Positions 33,931-46,705 of a stretch of DNA of 64,000 bases are shown one piece after another (within the stretch, counting starts at the first letter, position 1; the number at the start of each line of letters is the position of its first letter). The notes under the pieces are model-generated. The model was not told where the DNA came from. It ran no database searches and was given only the letters and a program-made list of their open reading frames with translations. Both the position numbers and the translations under genes were made by a program. The stretch is from positions 9,325,001 through 9,389,000 of the forward strand of contig NC_059554.1 of the NCBI RefSeq assembly GCF_905220415.1, read 5' to 3'. The DNA comes from Colias croceus (Eukaryota; Arthropoda; Insecta; Lepidoptera; Pieridae).

Positions 33931-34568
33931 TATTAATATGCTTTGTGAGGATTTATCTAGATTAAGGTTAAGAATATATGAGTCTTTATTAGGTATATAG
34001 AGCAATTGAAAGGATAAAAAAATAATATTATTGTTCATTATAACACCTTTATTTTAACATTTAAATATGCATAATCTACTCGAACGATAAAAGAAAAGCT
34101 TAAAAAAGCTACATCTTTACTGATAGTAACGTAGATTGCATTGATATTATATTATATTTTTAATAATTTAATTACGGGTTTGAAGATGAAAACTTATTGG
34201 CAAAAATATAAATATATAGGTAATATTTCTGAGCAGCCTTCCTAAAACAAAAAGATCCTCTTTTCAGAGTCTGATGTTGAAAAAACATCAAACTAATAAG
34301 TTTCACATCATAATTTCAAATAGACAGGAAAAGACATGAAGGTTCTCAGAGCCTTTTTTCGTTTATCAATGTTAATCGTCAAAGCTATTGTTAGACCTTA
34401 ACAATTGGTTCAAACACAATACGAGATTTACTAAGCATTTATATAAATAAACACATCAGCAGGTTTCTCGGAAGTACTGTTTGTTTACCCTTTTTATCCA
34501 AAACCTATTATTTTTACTTCAGTTGCTACAAAAGTGGTTAATACAGCAAATTACAGCTTTATCGCTAA
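33931..34568. other. Non-coding stretch
   Basis: Nothing recognised. Confidence 0.4.
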
Positions 34569-34781
34569 CTAGCTGTGCCCCGCGGTTTCACCCGCATTGC
34601 TCCGCTCCTGTTTGTCTTAGCGTGATGATATATAGCCTATACCTATAGCCTTCCTCGATAAATGGGCTATCTAACACCGAAAGAATTTTTCAAATCGGAC
34701 CAGTAGTTCCCGAGATTAGCGCGTTCAAACAAACAAACAAACAAACAAACAAACTCTTCAGCTTTATAATATAAGTGTAGA
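34569..34781 (-). mobile_element. Helitron-like, family G
   Basis: CTAG at 34569-34572, CTGTGCCCCGCGGTTTCACC, GCTCCGCTCCTGTTTGTCTT, CTTCCTCGATAAATGGGC, a (CAAA)n run, CAGCTTTATAATATAAGTGT, and GA (TC inverse) at 34780-34781. Confidence 0.8.
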
Positions 34782-35740
34782 TTTCATTTATGTATTTTGT
34801 ACATAGATTTTGTACAAATGATACATAAACTTAACTACAGCTTTTTAATATGAATAAATACATTAATTTCATCTTTCATCGTTTTTCAGAGTAGCCCTAA
34901 AAATAACATAATCCTCTGTAACTCTTGACCAAATTAACAAAACACAAATATTAAAACCATAATGTAATCAAAATATTCGCCTTCATATTTTACAGTTATC
35001 ACCGAAAAATGTTTCAATGTATGCATAAATAGTATAAATCTATAACATTTTTAATTCCAACTGAAAACTTTACAAAGGGATAACGAACTACATGGCTATA
35101 ATGAAAAAATAAATAAAACGCCATGCATTTTAAACTAGAACGTATTTAGATTCACAAAGCCTGAGAGGAAATATTATTTTGTAACGTAAAATTATTTTGG
35201 CGCTGAATAAATCACGAAATTAATTCACGTAATCTCCTTTTATAAAATCTATGAAAGGACAACTTTCAATGCTTTTGAAAACTGCAAATATGTATTATAA
35301 ATTAAAACATCTGTCTATCTCTATAGAGCATAAATTATAATTTGTTGCAATACAGTAAGGTATTTTTTTAAACAACCCATATGAATAAATAAGATTCGGA
35401 TGAAATGTTGTTTGCATAAATAGTTCTGAGAATAGGACATCTTTTTTTAGTGATAAGAGTAACGCAGAACAACGTTTGGCCCAAGACTGCTAGTTGAATA
35501 TAAAACCTCAATTAGCATAATATTATCGTTGCAATATTGCCAAAATTAAGCGCTTTCCACACAAAATATAACGCATAATATATATCTGTTAAACTGTACA
35601 AAGAGTATATCGACGTTTTGATAGCAAATCCTTTTTTCTTGGATGGGAAATCCCAAATATATCATATGTGTCACGCTCCGCTGTTGACTCGGAGATTATT
35701 ATAGGTTATGTTCAATAAAAAAAGGGTACCATTCACAGGC
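34782..35740. other. Non-coding AT-rich stretch
   Basis: Nothing recognised. Confidence 0.4.
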
Positions 35741-35957
35741 GCACCCATCCGCTGGATTTGTAGCTGGCGACAAGTCCGCGGACAAATCTGCGTGTGTATG
35801 TGTAGTTGTGCGCGGCTCGCGGCTCGGCGCGGCGCTCGCCGTCTGCAGACGGATAGTGATAGACGTGTAGTGTGTGGGCGATGACGGATTTGTCCACGGA
35901 TTGGTACGGCTCGGGGCTCGGCTCGCGGCGCGTGTAGTGAATGCCGGGCTTTAGGGT
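35741..35957. repeat. GC-rich snap-back element
   Basis: An island of very high G+C. AAGTCCGCGGACAAATC (35772-35788 region) and GATTTGTCCACGGATT (about 35887-35902) form an inverted pair. A perfect 14-nt palindrome, CCGTCTGCAGACGG, sits at 35839-35852. The rest has GCGCGGCTCGCGGCTCGG and GGCTCGGGGCTCGGCTCGCG. Best read as a MITE-like element. A CpG-rich promoter is a less likely alternative. Confidence 0.55.
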
Positions 35958-36485
35958 TTAAGCTTTGGATTCTCTTCTTTATCTAGAATTTATCGTTGTG
36001 TTATATTCTGTTTTGTATGCAATGGGACTTTATAACGTGAAATCATTGGTGTGTGCATGTTTTGAGGTTTTTTAAACATAGCATACCTATGTGAATAAAT
36101 TGTTTATAACAATGTGTTTGTGTGAAATGTGAGTGATTAAAAGATAAAATTTATTTAAGTCAAACTTTATGGTAGTCCCAGCTGACCTTTTAATTTTCGA
36201 CTATGTATTTTAATTTTTCATCAACGTGTTTAGTGTTTACATAATACGACTATTTTTAATATTTAGATCAGTTTTATAGGAAAAAATAAAAGGAAAGAGA
36301 TATTTTTTATATTATTATTATTTTCTGATTAATAGGGAAATTCCAAGCAATTTTTGTTGTATCCTATAAGATATCAAATCCTAATAATAACAAAATATAA
36401 GATAAAAATATAATCAGTTATTAAGAGCTTTTAAGTAATATTCTTAAATAATACATTTTTCTCATGAAATTTCCTTTGTTTGCAG

Positions 36486-36517
36486 GTTGGACGGGTGTAA
36501 TCGCATCATGTAGGAAT
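36486..36517 (+). other. Possible 32-nt 5'UTR micro-exon
   Basis: A strong acceptor (TTTCCTTTGTTTGCAG ending 36485) and a strong donor (GTAAGTAC from 36518) frame GGACGGGTGTAATCGCATC-type sequence. It contains stops in all frames or no start context, so if real it would be untranslated leader of a plus-strand transcript, perhaps the one whose start codon is at 56842. Inferred from splice signals only. Confidence 0.3.
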
Positions 36518-36623
36518 GTAAGTACTATGAAGCTTTACAATTTAACTATAAAAGGAAATTACCAATTCCACGAATATTTTAATACATAAAAAAAATGTTA
36601 TAAAACATAATAAAATAAACGTA

Positions 36624-36915
36624 GTTCTATAAATTTTAACATCTTCGTAAAATTAATTATACAAACTTACCTTTAAAAATAATAATAGAAAATATTTCTT
36701 CTCGAAACGTCATTTCTGAATATCCCTACTGTTTCTTATTTAATCCGGACAAAGCAGGGGTAGATGGCTAGTTGCATACTACGCAAAACGCAGCTCTATA
36801 AATTTTAACATCTACGTAAAATAATTATACATTTAGAATTGGTTTCTTCTCGAAAAGTCATTTCTGAATTTCCCTACTATTTCTAATTGAATCCGGAAAG
36901 TAGGGGCAGATGTTT
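36624..36915. repeat. Diverged direct tandem duplication
   Basis: Unit 1 begins about 36624 and unit 2 about 36793. Both have CTCTATAAATTTTAACATCT (T or C variant at the start), CGTAAAAT, TTTCTTCTCGAAA, TCATTTCTGAAT, TCCCTACT, AATCCGGA and AGGGG(T/C)AGATG in order. Unit 1 is about 21 bp longer in the middle. Confidence 0.72.
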
Positions 36916-37845
36916 AGTCACATAGGTAGTAATACATTTCTAATTTACGACCTATCAATTGACATTTAAATACAAATCTCTACCATTGTACTTCGTGACA
37001 TCAAAGGGCTTAGGGCACCTGAAACATAAATTATTGACGTCAAATACTAAATTACATGGTTTTAAAGTACATCTTTGATAAAACGTATTTGATTTCTGAT
37101 TTTTTGATATGACGATCTATAAGTCAGGAATTAAAAGCTCATGTACCTACTAAATAGTTTTTTACTATAAAATCTATTTTCGTATTATTAGAACCTATAA
37201 CAAATAACTAAACTTAAATAACAATCTTATTTGACATAATATTATTCATAATATACAGGTAAAAATCATGAACCTTTCGGCTCCTGAATTAGTAAACTGA
37301 ACACGCACGGGAGGAAACGTTTTAAAAAGAAAAAGAATCAAAGTTGGTTTACCTAGTCAAAACTACAGTCGAATTGTGAACCTATTTTTTGGTTAAAACC
37401 CCATAACCCACATACCATTTCCCGTCAAAGCGTTTGTAAATCATATGTTTATCCATCGTTAATGATGCCTTGACGCCCGCCTGTCACCCCACAGCGTACT
37501 CAAGGGCCATTGTAATGCTGATACTGTGTACTTAAATCCTCGTATTGTGAACCAAATGCGAATTTAAGTGTTTATTTTGTGGACGTGAATTCGTATGTAT
37601 GAGCTGTAGCTGTTTTTGTGGATTTACGGTGTGAAAGGTAGATAAACGCTTGGTAAAAATATGGTTTATGTACAGTGTGCGTGATTTCAGTGACCTGTTA
37701 AACTTGATTGTTAATGTGTCTAAAAATGGTACGTAGATATATTACCATATAATTATGATTTTCATTTCTTCCTTCAAAGATTAGGCATAACTATGCAATC
37801 TATTATTAAGTCATTACACGCAAACACTGCATTTATAAAAAATAT
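36916..37845. other. Non-coding stretch
   Basis: No certain feature. A weak acceptor/donor pair frames about 43 nt at 37690-37731 (TTTCAG before, GGTACGTAG after) but is not convincing. Confidence 0.35.
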
Positions 37846-38053
37846 GTGCGTGTACTAGTGTACACACGTAAGAAGTGAAACTTCATTATGACCTTATTTT
37901 TCAAAAAATAATTTACTATATATGCAACTTTACAGAAATACGTCGAATCACGCGTGGTAGAGAAAAGATGGCACGTAACGGAAAAATGTCACGCGTAACG
38001 AAAAAATGTTATACTAAATTTTTTTCCAACCCCGATAAAGAAGTTTACTTCAA
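37846..38053 (+). mobile_element. GAAGTGAAACTTC element, copy 2
   Basis: GTGCGTGTACTAGTGTACAC, then GAAGTGAAACTTC (37872-37884). The core has CGTCGAATCACGCGTGGTAG and CACGCGTAACGAAAAAATG. Closing GAAGTTTACTTC at 38040-38051. Inverse to 24526-24742 at high similarity. The frame 37875-38066 inside is not a gene. Confidence 0.72.
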
Positions 38054-38423
38054 TATTAAAATCTAAATTTTATACTGCATAAATCATGCCAACAAAACGT
38101 CCAATCAAAACGTTCTTACACATGTAAATTATGCCATAAACGGTTGAACTTTTCATCTTAAAACGCAATATATCTAAAACCGTCACGTAAAATCCGTCGC
38201 AATGCGAATAACCGGTTCATAATAATCCTAACGGAACAATTAGTGTCCGAGAAGGGTCCCTTGTGGGACGCCGCAAAAACTAAATTACTTATGTTTGCTG
38301 AAACTAGTGGACTTAATTAGTAAAACTTTGCAGCTTAGTTTTTGTTTGCTAAAATGGTATGGTAAGATAGTAATTTGTGAGGTATCTACATACATAATCT
38401 CTATAGGTATCTAATATCTAATA
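38054..38423. other. Non-coding stretch
   Basis: Nothing recognised beyond a (ATCTAAT)n run just before 38424. Confidence 0.4.
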
Positions 38424-38654
38424 TCTAATATATTATAAAGGCGAAAGTTTGTAAGTATGGATGTATGGATGTATGGATGTTTGTTACTCTTTCACGTAAA
38501 AACTACTGAACCGATTACAATGAAATTTAGCACACATATAGAGGGTAACTTGGATTAACACATAGGATAGTTTTTATCCCGGAAATCCCACGGGAACGGG
38601 AACTATGCGGGTTTTCCTTTGCAAACGCGGGCGAAGCCGCGGGCGGAAATCTAG
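38424..38654 (+). mobile_element. Helitron-like, family A, long-body type
   Basis: TCTAATATATTATAAAGGCG start, (ATGGATGT)n, CTACTGAACCGATTACAATG, CACGGGAACGGGAACTATGC, CGGGCGAAGCCGCGGGCGG, and CTAG at 38651-38654. 231 bp, nearly the same as 12530-12747. Confidence 0.83.
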
Positions 38655-38764
38655 TATACATATAAAATTATCGTGTCCCAATGTTAGATACCGTACTCCT
38701 TCGAAACGGCTTGACCGATTCGCATGAAATTATTAAGCAGAACAACGTTTACTGGGACAGCTAG
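38655..38764 (+). mobile_element. Helitron-like short element joined to the previous copy
   Basis: TATACATATAAAATTATCGT start, CTTCGAAACGGCTTGACCG, AGAACAACGTTTACTGGGAC, and CTAG at 38761-38764. Follows the preceding CTAG with no spacer. Confidence 0.6.
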
Positions 38765-41700
38765 TAATATATTATCCCTATCTACTATCAAGTATCAACT
38801 TTTAAAGTATCCTACTTCTCGTGTATTCGATTCAAATTCACTAAAATGAAGTTTATTGAAGTTCAGTCTTAGCTCTAAATATGATTTGTAAACGATCTCA
38901 GATCAATAAAATATACAAACGCTAAGCGTAGCTTCCAATCTTTACCATTCATTACTATTTTGTCAACTATATATTTTCCAATACCTTCAGTTATATTTGA
39001 AGCACATATAAATACATTGTCTACAACGTCGGTTAGTCTGTAAATCGTCGCATACCAAATTGCCAATTTACATTTGAAATTGGCGCAAAGCTCAACAAGC
39101 GATTTGGGGTTCCAGCGAGAGAAATTAATATCTACATGCTAATTTTATTATCTCGAATCGCATTTCCAATACGAGTTTTTAATTCAACATTGATTGTATT
39201 TGAATATTCAAGTGCTTGTAATTCGCTTTTATTATTTCGTATATTGTGAGGGTCATCAGTTTACGCTTTAATGGTCGACTTTTCGATTATGTTTGATATG
39301 TTGGGTTTCTTTTATTGATGTAGTTTTGGTAATCTGCGTATACTATAATAAGTAATGACGTTATTATCATTACCTAAACTGATATGGTTTAAGTATAGGT
39401 GACATCTACCAACACGCACTTGGATAAAGTGGTTGACGTCCTTGAAATGGCAAGAATTAATGTGAAATTGTATCTACCGTGATTATACTATGATGATTCT
39501 GGAATAAGAAAGAATATTCTGTATCCTATGACTACAAGACACCAGCATCAGCTGGTATTAGAAAGAACTATATCAGTTGAAATTACTCATATTATGGTCT
39601 GATTACACTCAATTTGTGTGTGCGTGTTTTGTATTCGTTACCATAACGACGCATATCAAATTTTCGACGATAAAGCAGTCCAATTTAGTTGCAGAAATGT
39701 TTAGATGAAAAATTTGCAGTTCATTGAACAAAGTTATTTTCATAAATTTTTGGTATAATATTTGTTTTGTGTACATATAAAACTAAAACTTCAACAGAAT
39801 TTGATGTGAAAGTAACAGTAACTTCTTGTTTTAATTATTAATTAAAGTACCTATTGAGTGGATACTACCAATATGACTGTAGTATTAAATAAGATTAAGG
39901 TCTCTAGATTTTAATATAGCTGAGTGTAGATCCCTTTTATAGCACAAACATTTTTGTATTTGATTGTTATAAATTTCTACAATATAAAAACATTTCATCG
40001 TTTCTTTACTTTATTTCAATTGGACGTAAATGTTATAATATTTTCGGTAAATTTAAAAATTCAAAGCATTTGTTCAATAACAAAAGATAAATCGAACAAT
40101 GAGAGGAGTTATGAAAAATTCACACAATAATTCAAAAGTCCAATGAATGTATAATGATACAAAAAAACTTACAAAATTTACATTGAAAAATGTTAAGCCC
40201 TTTAATCGCTCTGCCAATTCAAATATGAAAGCGGTTTGTTGATTTAGGATTAATCTCTGTGCATTTAACTGCGCAAATCTATGAATTTTATTCATTAATA
40301 CCATTGTGCCGTCAGCACATTACAGCTTACTTATTAGGTCATGCATCATATAACATTAATATGTATTGTGTCACTAATTGTACTTCAGTCTTAAATTGGC
40401 TCAAATATAAAGAGGTTGTCAATCCGGTGTTTAATTTCCGCTATCCTAAATATATAAAGCCGCTACACCACCATTGTTAAATAATTGATTGAACGTTGAA
40501 ATAATTGAGCCAAAAGCCTCTGTGTTCAACCACTATTGACATCATGCAATGAAGTAGATAACATATTTTTTATTTGTATGAAAACTTAGGAATAAAATAT
40601 AATAAACGATGGAAGCAAGAACGTCGAAGAAGAGACATCTCTGGCCTGGTCTTATCTAAGCTAAGCATGGCAACTGTACGTATATTTTTTTTGTGATTTT
40701 TACCAGTCGTAAACAGTCTACGTAAAGACAGACAGTAAACTAGATAGGATTTAATAAAGAAACATACTTAAAGATGAAAGTAACAATAACTCAGCCCCCG
40801 GAATCACAGATACAATAGAAAATCTATTGTGTCGTGGACCGATCGGCCCGCTCGGGGCCTAATGGGTTAATAGAAAAAGAAAACCAACACTTTCGTAATA
40901 ATCATCATGATCATCATCAGTCCATATTTTAACTTCACAGGGTTAAAAAGTTCACATAATGCTTTAGACCACAGATGCCAAAAGGCACTTAAAATGAACA
41001 AACAATTCTATTTCACATTTTAAAATATTAAAAACGTTTATAACCGTGCACTATGAATTAAAATAACTGTACTGTACCACGCCTTTTACTTTATAGGAAC
41101 ATGAAAATTTAATCAAAACAACACTAAGTATAAGTGGCTAGAAAGCCTTTGCGCATTCATTACTTTGATCAATGAAGCGGTTCACGAATGGGTTCTTTTG
41201 AATTCGAACTATTTTAACGAAAATTTGCTTGTTGTATGAGATGGTTAATATTCTTGAGTGGATAAAGGGCAGTGTTGTTATTTTATCCGACTGCGTAAGG
41301 AGAGTAATGTTTTTCTGTTGGTGTTTTGTTTGATTGTTGAAAAAAGATGTTTTTAAGTTTGTCTTGAGTTATAACAAATTAATGTTGATGAAACTCTAAA
41401 CAAAAACAACATTCATATTTATTATTATGTAATATCCAAATATTTAAAATTTCAATCATACGAATCACGGATAAAAGGAATGAAACAGCTATTCAAACAC
41501 CAACACAATCTAAAAATATACCTCTCATACAAAAAACATTTTCAATACATTACGTAAAAATATTGCAAAGAAAAACATAAAGTATATCAATCGACATTAA
41601 AACGGAGCTTGTCCACTCGAAGTTTTCCAATTTAAACTTTAATTGTTATCTTTTAATCGAAAAAGAATTCAAAATGGCCGCTTTATTTTTGTTTTACGCG

Positions 41701-41951
41701 AAACTCATGCTAATATTCCGACTGATGTTTTGATTCGCTCGGAAAATTTTAACGAAGTATCTCTCGATCCGATGAGATTCATAATTAACTTACTTGTTAG
41801 CACTTGTTAGTTTTAAAATATCGACTTGTTAGTGTATTTCAATATAAGCATTGAACTTATACTTTTTGTATTTTATTGTTTTTTAATTTGAAGTTCTTAA
41901 TTGACTTGTGATTGATTTTTTGTTAGTATTATATTCTTAGATTATATTATA
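38765..41951. other. Long non-coding stretch
   Basis: No gene, RNA or clear repeat recognised over 3.2 kb. A small G+C patch lies at 40835-40870 (TCGGCCCGCTCGGGGCC). Open frames at 40074-40480 on both strands overlap and look like chance. Confidence 0.4.
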
Positions 41952-42184
41952 CTAGCTTTCCGCCCGCGGCTTCGCCCGCGTTTTCAAAGAAAAACCCGCA
42001 TAGTTCCCGTTCCCGTGGGATTTCCGGGATGAAATCTATCCTATGTGTTAATCCAAGTTACCCTCTATATGTATGCTAAATTTCATTCAAATCCATTCAG
42101 TAGTTTTTACGTGAAAGAGTAACAAACATCCATACATCCATACATCCATACTTACAAACTTTCGCCTTTATAATATATGTTAGA
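41952..42184 (-). mobile_element. Helitron-like, family A, long-body type
   Basis: CTAG at 41952-41955, CCGCCCGCGGCTTCGCCCGC, CCGTTCCCGTGGGATTTCCG, TAACAAACATCCATACATCC, TTTCGCCTTTATAATATATG, and GA (TC inverse) at 42183-42184. Confidence 0.83.
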
Positions 42185-45100
42185 TGTTAGATTTGATTTT
42201 AAAATACAATGCTATTTGGCCAAAATCTTTAATTTGTTTGTACATGTAACGTACATACAAAATAACTAAGATTTCAAAAAAGAAAGATGTATATTTTCAT
42301 AGAACGTACAACTAATTCTATCACTTATAAAAATACTCATCGTAAAACGTCTATGGTTTTTGAAGAGACTAAAAATAGTTTTACAAAAACACTATATTAT
42401 TTCCCACAAATAAATTTTGGAAAGCTTTCAAATTTATCTAAAAAGAAACCTGATTTATCCAAGAGTCGTAAAACCCAATCCCTCAGAATAACTTGTATGT
42501 AAAAAGAATTGTTAGTATTTATGTAGGTAGCTGTAGTTATTTATACCTCTAAAGATAGGTCGGCCCTCTATGCTTTATCAAACTATTTTTCTACTTACAC
42601 GGCAGGAACCCTTGTAAATATAAATCAAAAATTTTCTTTATCCAACCATTTTAACTTATTTCTGTAGACTAAAAATATTATATTGGTATAACAATAAGGA
42701 ATATTTAAATGTAAATCCAAGAAATAAATAATCAATTAATTAATACAGTATTAAAAATATGTTTAATAATGTAAATTTAATTAACTGCACGTAACCGATG
42801 TCTTTTCTCCTTAAATAGATACTGTATTTCGATGAATCAGACAAATTCCAGAAAAGACAATGTGTGTAAAGCCCCACATGGTAAACATATTTTGTTAATA
42901 ACCAGAAATGTTGTTAGGAACAAAATAAAATCTCTCTAGAGAAACTGGGAATATAAGGCTGATAACCAACTTGACAGAATGTCGGTTAGAGATGCTGTGA
43001 AGTGCATCTACAATCTAAAACATATTCCAATGGATACAGTGGACGAACATTTATGTATCAATGAATTAAACTGATATAACCTTACCAATAGAGTTGAAAC
43101 CAATAAAAGTATGAAGGCTTAAATATAAACAATTAAGTTTAATTAATTGAAAATTGAAATTAAATCAGACCAAAACAGCGGAAATAAGCATCATTCAGGA
43201 TCCTGCTTCACAGAATGCCGTTTACACTCGAAACGCTCTGTAAATTTACCCTCAAATTTTACGATTTCTCGAAATCCACTCAACTCAATCACGTTTTCAA
43301 ATAAATCAACTTGTTGCTGAATACGTTTCCAGAAGATTCGATTGTGAACGCCTCATTTTGTCGCCAGCACTGTTTACAGAAAAACGGCACGGAATATTTG
43401 GGTCGCGTCTGACTAGAACAAAGGCTGAGGAAACAAAACCTGTCCACAACTATAATACACTCTTCGCTCGTTGCTACTATTCTTTATTTCAATCCCCTTG
43501 ATCCAAACCTGTCTGCTAATATTTTCAAACGTACATTTTTCACCGGAACTCATCATTTATATGTTACGTTTTATCTGTCACAGAAATACAAAACTAGTTG
43601 TTCTGTGTTATATTTCATAGCATCATAAAATCATAATATTGTATCATTAGAAAATTTTATATCCAAATATGAAAAGTAAATACTCTTACACAAGTACAAT
43701 AAAACGAAAATTAAAAAGGTAAAATTCTTCGCACGAGCCTCAGTGGTGCTCAACGGAGTAGTTTCAAAAATGTTTTTAGTATTCCAACGGCGGCATTGCT
43801 AGGCTAGACTCGGATTTCGCTTTTCATCTCCTGTATTTCCCTGAGGATTGCAATATCCACGCGAAAGAAGACGCCAAAATGCGCTATTGTGATTAAATAA
43901 AGCAGGACAACTCAATGTATCTTGCAAAAATCGAGCTCAGCCGAGAAGCGATCCCATAAACACAGATAAAGCCGAGCAGTCGAGACCCAAAAACCAAACA
44001 TTAGTGGATGAAATTTACGTCTCGGTTTATGTGCCACTCGAATTTCAATGAAATGGCTGAAGCATTTCTTCGCCCATACATGTAGGTAATAAACGGATTT
44101 AACAAGAATCCTTTCGGTCTGCCTACACGCTTTCGACCTTTTTTCTTGAATCCTCAGCGTTTTTGTAATATTTACTTACTTATATTTCACTCGACTTGCA
44201 AACTTTTTGATCATTAATTCTTAAACTTGGACGGTTCTTCGTTATTTGAGTTCGCCAAGGTCAGACTGATATTACGTTCTGTATTTTTCTTCGCAAACTT
44301 CAGTTTTAGAATTTGGTTATCTTTAAAAATTAATCTTGGACCTTTTATCATATACTTGATTGTTATTTTAAGTATAAAAAAATTATATATCTATCCTGCA
44401 TAAAGTTAAGATAAACTTTGAAATTAAATTAATTTATTATTGATAATAATATGGACAGGATTGAGGCAGAAAAAGGAAATAGAAATTCAGAATTTCATTG
44501 TGCGATAATCACAAAGATTAAAGAAGCAATGGCATTTAATTTTCGAGAAATCTTCGAGATTAGAGCGAAAGATGAAATTTGCATTAATTTGACAAAACGT
44601 AATCCAGTCGTTAACAAGTCGCAAACTCAATGTTGTATTGTAATCGCAGTCCCCGAGGAAGTAACAGAAAATTGAATTTCTTAATTGCCTATCCACTGCA
44701 GAGGATACTTTGATGAAGTCGGGGGTTCGGTCATCGGGTGGTTTCCCAAAAATTTTCATTAATATTTTTTTCCCTCTACGCCACGGGCCTCGTGGGAAAA
44801 GTTTTTTAATCTCAATCGTGGAGCGGTTGTCAGAAGCCAAAATTACATTTACCTTAGACTGTACTAAATGTTTTCATCTCGAATAAATCAAGCTATCGCC
44901 ATGTCGGTCGAGATGTATTGCGTAATCGAAGTACGAAAACATTTTATTGGCGGAATATAATATGGCTTCCAAGTTTTCCTTTATTTATTACGATGTAGGG
45001 TTTGATATAAATTGTTATTTCGAGTATGATACATGCTTGTACTTTTGCCGGTTAATATGTTTTAGATATTTTTATACGTTCTGAAAGTAGATATCACATC

Positions 45101-46489
45101 ATTTTCGATGAAATACGTAAACGTATGTTGATTCGTGCATTAGTTGATTGGTGTATCGAAAAAATACGAGTCTAGAAATACTTATTATGAACTGATATTG
45201 TATACTTTCATATTTTTTTTAAATATAGATATTCATTAGATAAAATTGTACGGCCTCTTGATGCTTTATAACTGAACATTTCTTCCAAGATGTTATCAAA
45301 AAGAAAACAGGAGTTATTTTCTCCTAATTCAATTTCCGTTTTTATATACAACATATCTGAATCCTCTAGGGTAAGTTAAACCCACACTTGACAGATTTTT
45401 GTTCTAAGATTGTTCGAGACGACATTAGTAAGGTAAAATAAGGAATTAAGAAATATTATTCTTTTATTACATTATCTGATGAAAATGTAATGTTTGTTTT
45501 GTTCATAACATTCGGATAAGCATTATAGGTGCTGGTGTGTTGTTATTGTTGTTTTTAATTAAAATTTATTCCAGAATTTTACTAATAAAATAAGGTATTT
45601 GGAACGTATGCTGTTGTCGAATTTATATGAAAATAAAATATGGATTCATTTTCAAGTACAAACCAACTATTTAAAATATTTTTTAATTTAATAATAAACC
45701 ATTTTCTAGGAAACATTGACCAGGGAATATTTTTGAACATTTAAAATTAATTTACGACCAAAATCATTTTAAACTTATTTTTTTAAAATAATACTTTGAC
45801 TTTTGCTATGTGGAAATAAAACCGCTGGTATATTATATGGTTAATTATTGTATATTTCCTTGATTGACATCCGCGAAGACTCCAAACGACGCGCTTGCTC
45901 TTAAAATAAAAATGAAGCAAACAAAGTCCCAAAAATTCTCATAACAATTTTATCACAAAAAGTAAATTTATAAGACGGCAGTAGACGTAGATTACGCTGA
46001 AGATGGCGGCAGTGGCGTCATTTATTATGATTTATTTCTATATTACATACAGTGGAGTACTCCGGCTTTGGAAAGAGATACGCCGGTCGAATTTGATTTT
46101 TCCGGACTCATTGTAATGTATGATATTAAGAATTAACATGAAGAACAGTACGGGAGGATATCAATTGTTGTTTTAAATGGCATGAAAAAAAATAAGAGTT
46201 TTTGTCACTGGAAACAGCACAAACGGATGTAAAATTACTTTTAACATTACAGTTTCACAGTCCGATAAAAAATTTAACAAAAGAAGTTCATAATTCGGCT
46301 GTGAAACGTTTTTTTTTTTACACTGGCTCTTGCGCAGTTGTCTATATATCAATCAGATTAGTCACGTTCGTCAAAATTTCGTTAAAAATACCTATTAATT
46401 GAACTTTCGAATGTAATTTTCATACCACATATACCATACCCATCAACCATTTTCAATTGACCATACCTTAAAATGTAATATCCGCCATA
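42185..46489. other. Long non-coding stretch
   Basis: No feature supported. 43730-44120 and 44690-44860 are less AT-rich than their surroundings and could hold conserved non-coding elements. Open frames of 74 and 117 codons on opposite strands at 44451-44840 overlap and show no family features. Confidence 0.4.
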
Positions 46490-46705
46490 TCTATACATAA
46501 TAAATCTGTAGAAGGGTCAATTCTGTACATTGAAAATATTGAAAAAATAAATAGCAGGGGGTGTTACTGAATCGATACCAAACCCAAATATGTGAATAAT
46601 TTTTTTTTTTATAAGATGTCAATGTCAGAGTTACTCAAAATGGAGAAATAAACCATCCACGCGAAGACCGACATCCACGCGGACGGAGTCGCGGGCGGAA
46701 GCTAG
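46490..46705 (+). mobile_element. Helitron-like, family D, internally deleted
   Basis: TCTATACATAATAAATCTGT start, AAATAGCAGGGGGTGTTACT, a T11 run, then directly ATAAGATGTCAATGTCAGAG, GCGAAGACCGACATCCACGC, the hairpin CGCGGACGGAGTCGCG, and CTAG at 46702-46705. Compared with 27277-27806, about 315 bp including the ACAG array is gone at an A/T-run junction. Confidence 0.78.

Noticed and set aside
44451..44840. Overlapping open frames of 74 and 117 codons on opposite strands
   Set aside because: The two compete for the same DNA, neither shows a family motif, and the longer lacks a proper start.
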